This document shows, piece by piece, positions 20,431 through 29,814 of a stretch of DNA of 64,000 nt. Below the pieces are notes generated by a model. The model was not told the DNA's origin and searched no databases. It worked only from the letters and a program-made list of their open reading frames with translations. Positions within the stretch are counted from its first letter, which is position 1; every line of letters begins with the position of its first letter. Position numbers and translations under genes: made by a program. Origin of the DNA: Mesostigma viride (Eukaryota; Streptophyta; Mesostigmatophyceae; Mesostigmatales; Mesostigmataceae). Location: contig RPFO01000213.1 of assembly GCA_009746045.1 (NCBI GenBank), forward strand, positions 226,564-290,563, read 5' to 3'.

Positions 20431-22080
20431 CACGTGCGTTCATACAGAAGCGACATTGCTGGAAATCAAAAGGCACATAATCCCGCCTTGGCTGCGAGCC
20501 GATCGCAGCTCCCTTCCACCTTTCCCACCTGTGCAGCGTGAATAGATGTTCAAGTCAAGTAATTTTTTTTTCGCGTCGTCTTCAACTTCAACGGTAACAC
20601 CCGCGCAACCACTGGAATGAGGGCTCGCAATTCGCTAAGTCTCATCAACGTCGCAAAGTCTGGTAACTTGGGGTCATCGCTCTTCCTGTCATCACTCATC
20701 AGTGCCAAATACTATCGTCATCACTGTCGTCATTAGAGGCCCTTTACTATCGTCAGTCACTCGCTTTGTGACGATAACTAACGTACGGTATATTGCATCA
20801 GTCGTACTTCCCGCCCCCCCCCCCTGCCCACGTCCCCTTCTGATTTCGCCGCTACTACATATCTACCCAAGTAGAAGTAGTTTGACATACATGAGGAATA
20901 ACTGACTGACGAAACCAGTAAAAAGACGACTGACATGACTCTCTAGTATCGCTTGGTTTTGACCGCTTGCTGCTGGCCTGGCATCGTAACTGTTAGCCGT
21001 ACCGTTCAGACTACAGTCGACGGCGGCCCCTAGCTTGGGAGTCTGGAATGAATGGACAATAAATCAATAATCTTTCGCAACAAGCGCAAGTCTGGAATCA
21101 ACCCGTCAGGATCCTTGCGCAAAATTCAAATATTGCGCCGAAACCGATGGCGAACGACTAGGTGCATGGACTGAGGCGCACGCAAATCCATTTGGCTACT
21201 GTAAGGCTAGGCAGTATATCCCATGGAAAGCGGGAAAATTTTTTAAATGGCGGCTATGGCGGATTTACGATTTTCACCCGCCTAATCTTCGAGGACTGAG
21301 AAAAATTTTAGCCTATCGAAACCTCCTGCGCGAGACCTTCCTAATGAGCTCTCATTGCGCCACCCATGCGCAGCTTTGACAGACTTATCGTCGCCCTGCC
21401 AACTGAGCCGACGCCTCGACTCCTTCTGAGGCCCAGCACTGTAAACAGGCCTTCTTTCCTCAACCGCTGGCGCAATGTTTCCCTCTTTTACCTCGCCTGC
21501 CCATGCCCGCGATTCGAGCTTTCTTGGGTCAATTCTGTGCAGTTACCAGAATTCTAGCCCCACCGCCAATGCAGCCGCCCCTTTGGCTGTTGAGTGATGT
21601 CCAACTGGCACGATGGAAAGGCCTCCATCACATTGGCGCCCTCACCAGTGGCCCACATGTACCGACGAGACCTGCATCTCGAGCTCCTCGGCCCACACGC
21701 TGCAGCTGTCACCACGCGAGACGCCCTGAGACTCTCGGCATCATTTTCCCATGCAATATCACGCCCTCGATTCGCAGCAAGGTCTTCACCTACCGGCTAC
21801 CACCATACCGGCCATGAGCCCTTGCTGCACCACTGCACCACACGAAGTGTGCGGCCCTGAATTAAGTTAAGTACACGGCAGGACTAGGAACCCCCCGAAA
21901 TTACATCAGGATCTCCAATGGCCTTGGCGTCACATCTTGCGAACGTTGTCACTGTTGGCAGTTGCCGGTTGCTGTTGGTTGTTGCATGGTGAGGGTTGCA
22001 GATGTTCTCGGAACAGCTGGTCCCATGTTGCTATGCATGCAGTTACTCTTGCCATTATGTGTGTCCATGTGCCTCCAACC
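20431..22080. other. CACTA-2 interior, nothing recognised
   Basis: Short frames only. It includes a C-run at 20814-20824 that may be error-prone. Confidence 0.4.
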
Positions 22081-22635
22081 ATCCCGCCACAATGCCAGCA
22101 CCCTCCACCCTGCTAACCCCCACTCGCCCCACTCCCTGCCTGTTCCATACCCACCCCACCCACAAAGATACATTACGGACATCCACATGCCGCTATCCAT
22201 CCCCCCCTGACTACGGACCACTCTCGCCCCCACCCTGAGGTCCCCCACAACACCGTAACACCGCCCTCCTCCCCAAACCATACACTGCCCTCCTCCCCAA
22301 ACCATACGCTGACCCACCCGACCATCCACCTTGAGTCCCCCTAGCCAACCTATGTGACTACCACCCTTCCGTATTACCTCCACCACATTCCACACCAACA
22401 TCGCAAACCATCCACTAAACCACCCTACCGCCCCACAACGAGGTTCCCCTACACCACTGCACCCCGCCCAGTGACCCCACCCCCCGCTGCCCTAATATAC
22501 GATGACTCCACCCCACCATCCACGTGAACCATAACCAACCCCGCCCACCCCGGCCTCCGGGGCAACCAACCCCTTGTCCACTCAACCATAACTGACCCTG
22601 CTGCATAGACCATCGCCAAGCCCGCCTACGTACCA
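22081..22635. repeat. C-rich low-complexity region (CCACCC-type)
   Basis: Strong strand asymmetry, mainly CCACCC, CCCCAACC and ACCCACC runs. The long minus-strand frame over it (Gly/Trp/Val-rich) is a composition artefact. Confidence 0.7.
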
Positions 22636-22830
22636 TTAATTAATTAATTAATTAGGAACATAACTCCGTTGGGAGTATATGTAGCACATAGCCCTGAGAA
22701 GGGGCATATGGCCTTTAATACACTCTTGGCTACTTCTTGCAGGTGGGGGAATGTAAACTGCCACCTGCTCTGGGTGCACGAAGTGCACCTGCCCACCACT
22801 GTATTCAGGCACCTACGTACCATAGGCAAG
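22636..22830 (-). mobile_element. LINE-D 3' fragment with (TAAT)n tail
   Basis: Read on the minus strand, the fragment ends GGGCTATGTGCTACATATAC ... GGAGTTATGTT and then (TAAT)n. The same 3' UTR ends LINE-D at 12976-13024. The copy is truncated at its 5' side near 22830. The tail repeat differs from the (ATTCA)n of the other copy. Confidence 0.75.
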
Positions 22831-23094
22831 CCACCACGGCAACCCAAGCATCCCCACCCCTCACACGAACCTGTGACCTACGCACGAGCTACCCACATTT
22901 ACAACTGCGTTCCACAACTACTAAATCATCAACCCCTACCAATGTCCCCCTTGACACCCGCCAAAGGAGGGGGAACCCCCCCCCTTCCCCCCCACCCCCC
23001 ACCCACCCACCCCACTACACTACATCGGACCGGTATTGTAGTCTAGCGCCGCACCGGCTGTGACTGACCTGACTGACCCCAGGTTGCGCGGTCT
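22831..23094. other. CACTA-2 interior, C-rich, unassigned
   Basis: C-rich runs around 22965-23025, no gene. Confidence 0.4.
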
Positions 23095-23330
23095 CCCAGG
23101 TGACTGTGGGAAACTGGGCTTATTCATGAGAGGGGGTGTCTAAACTGGGGTGGTTTATGTCAGAGTGGGCTGAGTGGGGGCTGTGGGAAACTGGGATAGT
23201 GTATGAGTGGGGGGGTCTAAACTGGGTTGTTCATGAGTGGGCTGAGCGGGGGCTGTCAGAAACTGGGATTATTTATGAGTGGGCAGTGTGTGAAACTGGG
23301 ATTTTTTTTTTTTTAATGACTGATTGCAAT
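23095..23330 (+). repeat. degenerate tandem repeat, GAAACTGGGAT units
   Basis: About four imperfect 45-65-bp units with GTGGGAAACTGGG(A/C)T, TATGAGTGGG and GCTGAG(T/C)GGGGGCTGT. Confidence 0.75.
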
Positions 23331-23360
23331 TTTACAACCCCCTCATGAGGGGGTTGTAAA
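23331..23360. repeat. perfect 30-bp palindrome
   Basis: TTTACAACCCCCTCA and its exact complement TGAGGGGGTTGTAAA, no spacer. It ends the tandem repeat above. Confidence 0.9.
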
Positions 23361-23720
23361 CACTGGGATTATGAGTTTGCGGGCGGGGGAGGCCGCCTTG
23401 CTGTTCTTGAAACCCATTCAAGGATGTTCTAGGCAACACATTGATTTTGATGTGCAACATTTCTATTGATCGAGGCTGTGAAAGGCTATGACAAATCTTG
23501 AGTGTTCAAACTTGCCTTTTTTTTTCTGCTCACAGGGAGACAAGGTGCCGGCCTCCTCGTCGTCGTCCACTTAACATCGTCATCTAGGCGCCACGGCTGC
23601 GCAGGTTTGTTTTTGTTTCCTTGATATATATCGAGCGCTTTCTTGTTCATGAATTGGTTTTCTAGGGTGCGGTGGCAGATGAGACAACTGACACCAACCA
23701 TCCGTTCATGTTTCTTGCGT

Positions 23721-24133
23721 ATCGGATTTCTTTGAAAAGAGTTTCTCGAAGTGAGGCGGGGAATAAGGCCGCTCACGGGAGCCGCCTGGATGGTCGGCTG
23801 AACCGGGCGGGTTTGGCAGATGTAACCGGATTTGGCTAATGGCTGGCGACCTGGAATTGTTAGTAGGGGCAGTGGCCCTATTGTGCTACAATCTCGAAAC
23901 AATCTTATGCTTAAAGTTTGACAGGGCCGGGTTTGTTGAACCGGTTTGTTGAATGATAATTAGAACCTTTCGGAAAGGGTATTTGATTGGTTGTTGTTTT
24001 TGTGGTACGGTAGGTGTCGCTACATTCTCAGGTTGGCGTGTTAAGTTAAGCTCGGTTGCTGATGTCAGCCCCGTGCTAGGGCAGTTTGACTACTTTGGCG
24101 GCGTAGTGACATTGTTGTGGTCTTTTTTCTTGT
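23721..24133 (+). repeat. 413-bp direct repeat, copy 1
   Basis: Nearly identical to 25149-25561 (for example AGGAATTG/AGGAGTTG type single changes). The ends are not TG...CA, so these are not LTRs. A second shared block (25027-25103, copy at 25602-25678) follows each, giving a tandem duplication in which the second copy lacks about 0.9 kb. Confidence 0.88.
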
Positions 24134-25148
24134 AAACGTTGGCTGAGCGCCGACGGCTGAGGCTATGGCGGTACAAGAAGTGCCTCACCAGCCTTGCGCT
24201 CAGCATGGGTGCGGGGCTAAAATTTGTTAACCAAATTTCCGGCATCCATGATCCCTGGCTGCTTAATTAAGGCGGTTGGGATTCATGGCTGCCACTGGCC
24301 CGGAATTAATGTCCGGGTGATCGGGGTTTAAATGCGAAGCGGGGGCTGATGCATTATTTAATGGCTGGTTTGTTTGAAAGAAACGGCCAGCTGGCCGGGT
24401 TGGGCAAGGGCTAGCTTGCTTGATGGTTCCGTACCTGGGGATGCTTGCGCCTCGGGTTGGGCTGTCGGCAGGCTGGCCTGCCTTTGAGTTGTCTCGTACC
24501 TGGAAATGCTTGCATTCCGGGTTGGGCTTGGCTTGAGGGCCGCCGCGGCTCGGGGGGGTAAAAAATTTAAGTCACCGTTGTGGGACACGGAGCCTCGGCG
24601 CAGGAGGCAAGGGCTGAAAACCAACTTGATTTCGTATTCAGTGGTATTTCCACTTTTTTGTACGGAAGGAGTGTTTATGTGCTCGGCACTAGGTTGGTTG
24701 CTCTTCAAAAAAGTTGTAAACTGGGCGTCGGCTGGAATCAGCGGTGCCAGTCAGCAGCTTTTGCTTTGACTTTGTGTTCCGCGACAGCACCCCTTCTTAG
24801 CGGACCAGAGAAGAGGTCGGCAACGAGGTCAGCGGGGGCCCCCGAGTGGGGTCAAAAATGCGAGCTGTGTCGATCGACAGTGCATGAGTTTTTGTGCATT
24901 CACAGTCGCTGGGAATTAAATCTGTTTTCTGGCAACGGAGAGCGCCCATCGCGACAGGACGGCTTTTGACGGGAAAGGAAATGGTGCTTCTTTAGCGGAC
25001 CGGAGGGCCAGGAAGGGGAGGTTGGGTAATCGCGAGCCATGCCTAAGGAGTTCTTAATAGCGGTTCTGTAACCGCTACCTGTCTGTATGCATCTACTTAT
25101 TGTTTTAACAAAGATGCTGGTGACTATGGTGAGCAAACGGGTGTATGA
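24134..25148. other. region between the 413-bp repeats, unassigned
   Basis: Present in the first copy of the duplication and absent from the second, which instead has about 40 bp of C-rich filler (25562-25601). No gene recognised. Confidence 0.5.
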
Positions 25149-25561
25149 ATCGGATTTCTTTGAAAAGAGTTTCTCGAAGTGAGGCGGGGAATAAGGCCGC
25201 TCACGGGAGCCGCCTGGATGGTCGGCTGAACCGGGCGGGTTTGGCAGATGTAACCGGATTTGGCTAATGGCTGGCGACCTGGAGTTGTTAGTAGGGGCAG
25301 TGGCCCTATTGTGCTACAATCTCGAAACAATCTTATGCTTAAAGTTTGACAGGGCCGGGTTTGTTGAACCGGTTTGTTGAATGATAATTAGAACCTTTCG
25401 GAAAGGGTATTTGATTGGTTGTTGTTTTTGTGGTACGGTAGGTGTCGCTACATTCTCAGGTTGGCGTGTTAAGTTAAGCTCGGTTGCTGATGTCAGCCCC
25501 GTGCTAGGGCAGTTTGACTACTTTGGCGGCGTAGTGACATTGTTGTGGTCTTTTTTCTTGT
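25149..25561 (+). repeat. 413-bp direct repeat, copy 2
   Basis: See the partner at 23721-24133. Confidence 0.88.
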
Positions 25562-25879
25562 CCCACCCACCCACCCTCTTTGGTGGCCTGGTCTGCGCGG
25601 GTAATCGCGAGCCATGCCTAAGGAGTTCTTAATAGCGGTTCTGTAACCGCTACCTGTCTGTATGCATCTACTTATTGTGCGTTTTTTAATGCAGTCCAGG
25701 AACATTCTGAGATTTCTGTCACGCAACGACAATCGCCAAGCCGGCGTTTGCAAATTGTCACTGATCGATAATAACTGTTGAAGAATGAAGAATGAAGATC
25801 TGTTACATTTATCTTTATATTTGTAATAAAGAAATCGCGAGGTGTGCTTTTCATCCGTTTTGCTTTGGAATGTGTTCTG

Positions 25880-26054
25880 ATATTATATCTGTGTGATATG
25901 TCACGATATATCTGTGTGATATGTCATGATCGCCCGTGGTTTTATGTCACTGTTTTCTCCCTATATTTATCAGTGACATTGTCACGGCTTTGTCACCCTT
26001 TTTTTCCTGATATATCAGTGACAATGTCACGGATTTCGTCACCCTTTTTTTCCT
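25880..26054. repeat. CACTA-2 right subterminal array, outer-left part
   Basis: TGTGATATGTCA and ATATCAGTGACA(A/T)TGTCACGG units, continued at 26957 after the LINE-C insertion. Confidence 0.8.
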
Positions 26055-26059
26055 GATAT

Positions 26060-26956
26060 TAATTAATTAATTAATAGACACGTGACTGCGTCACGTGAGC
26101 ATAAGTCCTCAGTGGGAGGGGAACATGGGATGGAATGGATGGTATAAGCTATCTAGGTCCTAGTTACAGGGGTGTGGGCACCGCGGCCCGAATCGCTATG
26201 ACTGCCATACTTGGTCACACGTACGCGGAGCCCCCACAGGCTTGGGGGTGGTCTCCTTCATCACTACTTGCCATCTATCCTTGCGCACCATCTGCCTCCA
26301 TATTACAGACAAACCAGGAGGCTGCCCGGGGGTGAGCCCGTCACGTCTAGTGTAGCACATGTCCATGCCGAGTCTATCACGAAAAGTCCACGGGTGGCGG
26401 CCCTGCCGCGCGCGGCCGGGGGCACGCCAGGTGAGGACATAGCGCCCAGGCTGGGCGGGCTTGGTGCCAGCTAGTCTATCTGATCAATGTATCTACCTGA
26501 TCTGTGCGGGCCAGGTGCCCGGCTAGGCCCAGGCGCCTGTGCCTAATAATGTGGGAAACATAGGGCAAATCAGCGTACAAATCCTCATTACTAATGTGCA
26601 AACCAAAGGGGATGTTAAGGGCCTTGCGCAGCATCTTGGTGACGGCGCCGTCGAGTCGTTGCTCCAGCTCCTGCATCAGTGTCCACGTCTCAGCGCCGTA
26701 GGTCAGGATCGTCAGAATGACGACCTTGAAGAGGTCACGCTTGACGATCCGGGGTAGGGCGGGGTTGCTCCACCAGCGGCGGTGGTCATGGAGGTGCGCC
26801 CACGCCATGCCGATCCGTGTCGTCATGTCGTCCTCGCAGTCGGGAAGCCAACTGCCGAGCAGCTTGAAGCGGCCTGAAGGAGGGTAGTTGACCTCGGCAT
26901 CGTCTAAGAGGCGGAGTGTGGGTGGGGGCCCTGCCATGCCGAGGGCCAGGGCCTCC
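26060..26956 (-). mobile_element. LINE-C, 5'-truncated insertion, 897 bp
   Basis: Minus-strand LINE end: a reverse-transcriptase C-terminal frame, about 400 bp of 3' UTR and a (TAAT)n tail at 26060-26075. The flanks are GATAT (26055-26059) and GATAT (26957-26961), a target duplication that also restores the interrupted subterminal repeat of CACTA-2. Its 3' UTR end recurs at 16653-16798. Confidence 0.85.
26476..26937 (-). pseudogene. LINE reverse transcriptase, C-terminal fragment
   Basis: 153 residues with the post-RT pattern of L1-like and related LINE ORF2 proteins: FKLLGSWLPDCEDDMTTRIG, the AWAHLHDHRRWW helix, LTILTYGAETWTLM (the 'LLYGaETW' motif), then TKMLRKALNIPF, ISNEDLYADL and IIRHRRLGLAGHLAR. 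The catalytic fingers/palm with the YxDD box would lie upstream and are missing because of 5' truncation. It is a dead fragment, and its protein differs from the RT of LINE-A and LINE-B. Confidence 0.85.
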
Positions 26957-27378
26957 GATATATCAGTGATAATGTCACGGATTTGTCACCCTTTTTTCCC
27001 TGTTATATCAGTGATAATGTCACGGATTTGTCACCCTTTTTTCGTGATAATGTCACGGATTTGTCACCCTTTTTTTCGTGATAATGTCACGGATTTGTCA
27101 CCCTTTTTTCGTGATATATCAGTGATAATGTCACGGATTTTGTCAGTGCGTTTTGTCAAGTCGTGACATTGATATTTTGTGATAATTTCCTTGTTTTTGT
27201 CACAAAGATAATCACAGAATATGCTGGTTTTATCACATGATTTGTCACGAAATGTCACAGAATATCACAGTTTTGTCACAAAAAATCACAAAGTGTCACA
27301 TTTTGTCACATCCACATCACAAAATGTCACGTGATATGTCACAAAATATCACAAAATGTCACACACCCCTTCCTGGTG
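26957..27378. repeat. CACTA-2 right subterminal array and terminal repeat
   Basis: Five ~35-bp units GTGATAATGTCACGGATTTG + TCACCCTTTTTT, then dense TGTCACAAAA motifs up to the TIR. Confidence 0.87.
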
Positions 27379-27508
27379 TCGACAGCGTAGGCGGAGGTTT
27401 GATTCCCGTCTGGCGCGGAATTCAAAAGGTGCTTGATTCGATTCCTGGCCGGAATCTCTTTGTCAACGTTACCTTGTTTTTCGGAGTTTTCTGCTGTTTT
27501 TTGCTGGA

Positions 27509-28376
27509 ATGGCTTCCGGCACTCGTAGCCAGGTCGCTTCCGCGAGTCGCGCTGCTGGCAGTATAACGATTTTGATGCCGACGACGCTGCCGGTCTGGCC
27601 GCTCTGACTGCATCGTCCGTAACCGTTACCGATTCGGGTCTCCCAGGCGAAGTATTTTTTGATGCCGCAGCTGGGCTGGCTGCCCTGGCCTTGCACCCGC
27701 CAGGTGGTGACGGAGACGCCGCCCTCGGTGCTCTCGACGGTGAGAATCCGGCTGCTGATGGTGGTGGTTTGAGCCGCGGTACGGCGGGGGGGGGCCCCGC
27801 CCGAGCCTCCTTTGTGGCTTGCAAGGAGCTTTTGAAGGATGTTCGTGGGGTCAAGGTTTTTACCGGCTCAGATTGGACGCTGTGGATCCCTTTTAAGGAC
27901 CATTTTTTGGGCCTCGTCTCCCTTTATGCTGGCCTCCTTGGAGTGCTGGCAGGTGTTGTCCAGAACGTGCAACTGGATCGGCTCCTTTACGTTGCCTTGT
28001 TGGCCGTCGTCGATGGGCCTGCGCGTGCCTTGATGCAGACGCTCCCCCTGGATCGTCGCCTGGGCAGTCTGGCCATCACCAAGCTCATCCAGGTCTATGA
28101 GCATGGCAAGCTCACCAAGTCCATGCGTCTGGACTTGTGGAAACAAATGGCCCAGCTTCGTCAATTTACTGCTCGCGAGACTGTGGAGCCGTATGTGAAC
28201 CGCTCGGAACTGCTGTACGCCAAGCTCCAGGCTGCAGGCATTACGTTCCCAGTCGCTGCCTTCATCGCCAGCGTCCTCAGCGGTCTGCGCGCGGAGTACC
28301 GGCCTGCGCTGATCTCCCTCCGTCTTGACGAGGTCGAGACTGTTCCTGTCCTGCGGCAGCGCCTGATGGAAGTTGA
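27509..28376 (+). pseudogene. copia-2 gag, 5' part, with a frameshift and cut by the palindrome
   Basis: The first ATG (27509) opens a frame MASGTRSQVASASRAAG that shifts by one base near 27560-27575 into the main gag frame (DFDADDAAGLAALTAS ...). The conserved part encodes a copia-type Gag (UBN2/Retrotran_gag-like): FTGSDWTLWIPFKDHFLGL, YEHGKLTKSMRLDLWKQMAQ, then FIASVLSGLRAEYRPAL. Gag builds the virus-like particle in the cytoplasm. The palindrome enters after GTTGA at 28376. Because insertion plus one duplication is 1251 bp, a multiple of three, removal keeps the frame into 29628. Confidence 0.8.
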
Positions 28377-28454
28377 AGTTATATACAACGATTCCTGACG
28401 GAATCGATACTAAGCGCTTAGTACCGATTCCGCAAGGAATCGTTGTATATAACT
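28377..28454. repeat. 78-bp palindromic unit, left end
   Basis: Starts AGTTATATACAACGATTCC, centre TAAGCGCTTA, ends GTTGTATATAACT. About three mismatches between its halves. Identical, in the same orientation, to the right-end unit. Confidence 0.92.
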
Positions 28455-28960
28455 AAAACTTTTGCTTGCGCCGGCAAGGCTAAGGCCGATACTAGTCGGG
28501 TCATCGAATTGGCTATTCGATTATCGAAGTTGCCTATTCGACCATCGAACTTTCCTATTCGATTATCGAATTTTCCTTATTCGATTGTCGAAATTTCCTA
28601 TTCGACAGGGGGTCAGAGGCCAGCGGCCTATCATACTCGGTGCCCAGCGAGCCACCGAACTAGGCCTAGTCGATTATAGCGAGACATCGCGTGGAACTTA
28701 GCCGATTTCGGGGACTTAGCCGATTTTCGGAGCGACGTCGAACAACACAGATGATTAGCCGGTTGAGCACATCATATCAGTCGAATAGCTAGCGCTGGTA
28801 CTCCGCCTAGTAAGCGGAGAGCACTTGCCTATTTCGATTAACATATTAGGCCGAACGATTAGCGTCCGCAACGTTATTCGCATTACTAGGCGAAAAATCC
28901 ACCCCCGGAACGATCCTAGCGGGATTCGAACCCGGGATGCCGGCGTGTCGCAACAGTCTT
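28455..28960. repeat. 506-bp arm, left
   Basis: Contains four to five ~25-bp units CCTATTCGATTATCGAA (28498-28602) and, near the centre, a tRNA-T-arm-like GGTTCGAATCCCG on the complementary strand (28918-28934). Short frames only. Confidence 0.88.
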
Positions 28961-29038
28961 AGTTATATACAACGATTCCTGACGGAATCGATACTAAGCG
29001 CTTAGTATCGATTCCGTCAGGAATCGTTGTATATAACT
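28961..29038. repeat. 78-bp palindromic unit, centre
   Basis: Perfect palindrome: both halves carry GATTCCTGACGGAATCGATAC, unlike the outer units whose right half carries ACCGATTCCGCAAGG. Confidence 0.92.
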
Positions 29039-29544
29039 AAGACTGTTGCGACACGCCGGCATCCCGGGTTCGAATCCCGCTAGGATCGTTCCGGGGGTGG
29101 ATTTTTCGCCTAGTAATGCGAATAACGTTGCGGACGCTAATCGTTCGGCCTAATATGTCAATCGAAATAGGCAAGTGCCCTCCGCTTACTAGGCGGAGTA
29201 CCAGCGCTAGCTATTCGACTGATATGATGTGCTCAACCGGCTAATCATCTGTGTTGTTCGACGTCGCTCCGAAAATCGGCTAAGTCCCCGAAATCGGCTA
29301 AGTTCCACGCGATGTCTCGCTATAATCGACTAGGCCTAGTTCGGTGGCTCGCTGGGCACCGAGTATGATAGGCCGCTGGCCTCTGACCCCCCGTCGAATA
29401 GGAAATTTCGACAATCGAATAAGGAAAATTCGATAATCGAATAGGAAAGTTCGATGGTCGAATAGGCAACTTCGATAATCGAATAGCCAATTCGATGACC
29501 CGACTAGTATCGGCCTTAGCCTTGCCGGCGCAAGCAAAAGTTTT
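29039..29544. repeat. 506-bp arm, right
   Basis: Reverse complement of 28455-28960 with isolated differences (around 28612, 28819 and 28843 in left-arm coordinates). Confidence 0.88.
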
Positions 29545-29622
29545 AGTTATATACAACGATTCCTGACGGAATCGATACTAAGCGCTTAGTACCGATTCCG
29601 CAAGGAATCGTTGTATATAACT
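29545..29622. repeat. 78-bp palindromic unit, right end
   Basis: Same sequence and same orientation as the left-end unit, followed by GTTGA. Confidence 0.92.
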
Positions 29623-29627
29623 GTTGA

Positions 29628-29768
29628 AGATCTGCTGACGGGTGGCCTCCCGTCCCCTGCAGATTCTGGCTCTGCCTCCAACGCGTACCACACCCCTGGC
29701 CGGGGGCGTGGCCCACGGAATGGCGGTGCCCGCGGCAACGGCAACGGCAACAGCAACGGCACCGGAAG

Positions 29769-29814
<46 letters not shown>

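Larger units (their letters stand above)
17552..27378. mobile_element. CACTA-2: CACTA/EnSpm-type DNA transposon, 9827 bp, in the copia-2 leader
   Basis: Termini CACCGGGAAGGGGT (17552) and, as complement, CACCAGGAAGGGGT (27378) are inverted repeats that extend inward through TGTGACATTTTGTGAT. The flanks are TC (17550-17551) and TC (27379-27380), a 2-bp target duplication as in CACTA-1. Long subterminal arrays of TGTGACA/TGTCACAAAA motifs lie at both ends. The interior carries exon-like segments of an unrecognised gene shared with CACTA-3, a LINE-D and a LINE-C fragment, a duplicated 413-bp block and C-rich low-complexity DNA. No transposase domain was recognised. Confidence 0.87.
28377..29622. 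mobile_element. giant near-perfect palindrome (foldback element), 1246 bp
   Basis: Symmetrical about 28999/29000. A 78-bp palindromic unit occurs three times (28377-28454, 28961-29038, 29545-29622) and two 506-bp arms (28455-28960, 29039-29544) are inverted copies of each other with only a handful of mismatches. GTTGA flanks both sides (28372-28376, 29623-29627) as a 5-bp target duplication inside an otherwise continuous gag frame. It encodes nothing that I can recognise. Each half, unit-arm-unit, is a 662-bp module sharing the central unit. The superfamily is unknown. Confidence 0.9.

Noticed and set aside
21949-22401. 150-codon minus-strand frame in CACTA-2
   Set aside because: Gly/Trp/Val-rich translation of a CCACCC-type low-complexity stretch, no domain.
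23721-25561. 413-bp direct repeats as LTRs of a retrotransposon
   Set aside because: They lack TG...CA ends and a target duplication, and further shared sequence lies beyond them, so a local tandem duplication with a deletion explains them better.
28918-28950. tRNA gene in the palindrome arm
   Set aside because: Only a T-arm-like core with four paired bases is present. No acceptor, D arm or anticodon arm can be folded around it.
28377-29622. Palindrome as a pure assembly artefact
   Set aside because: A hairpin artefact would not create a 5-bp target duplication, three copies of a terminal unit and precise restoration of a gag frame. Read-level confirmation is still listed as a check.
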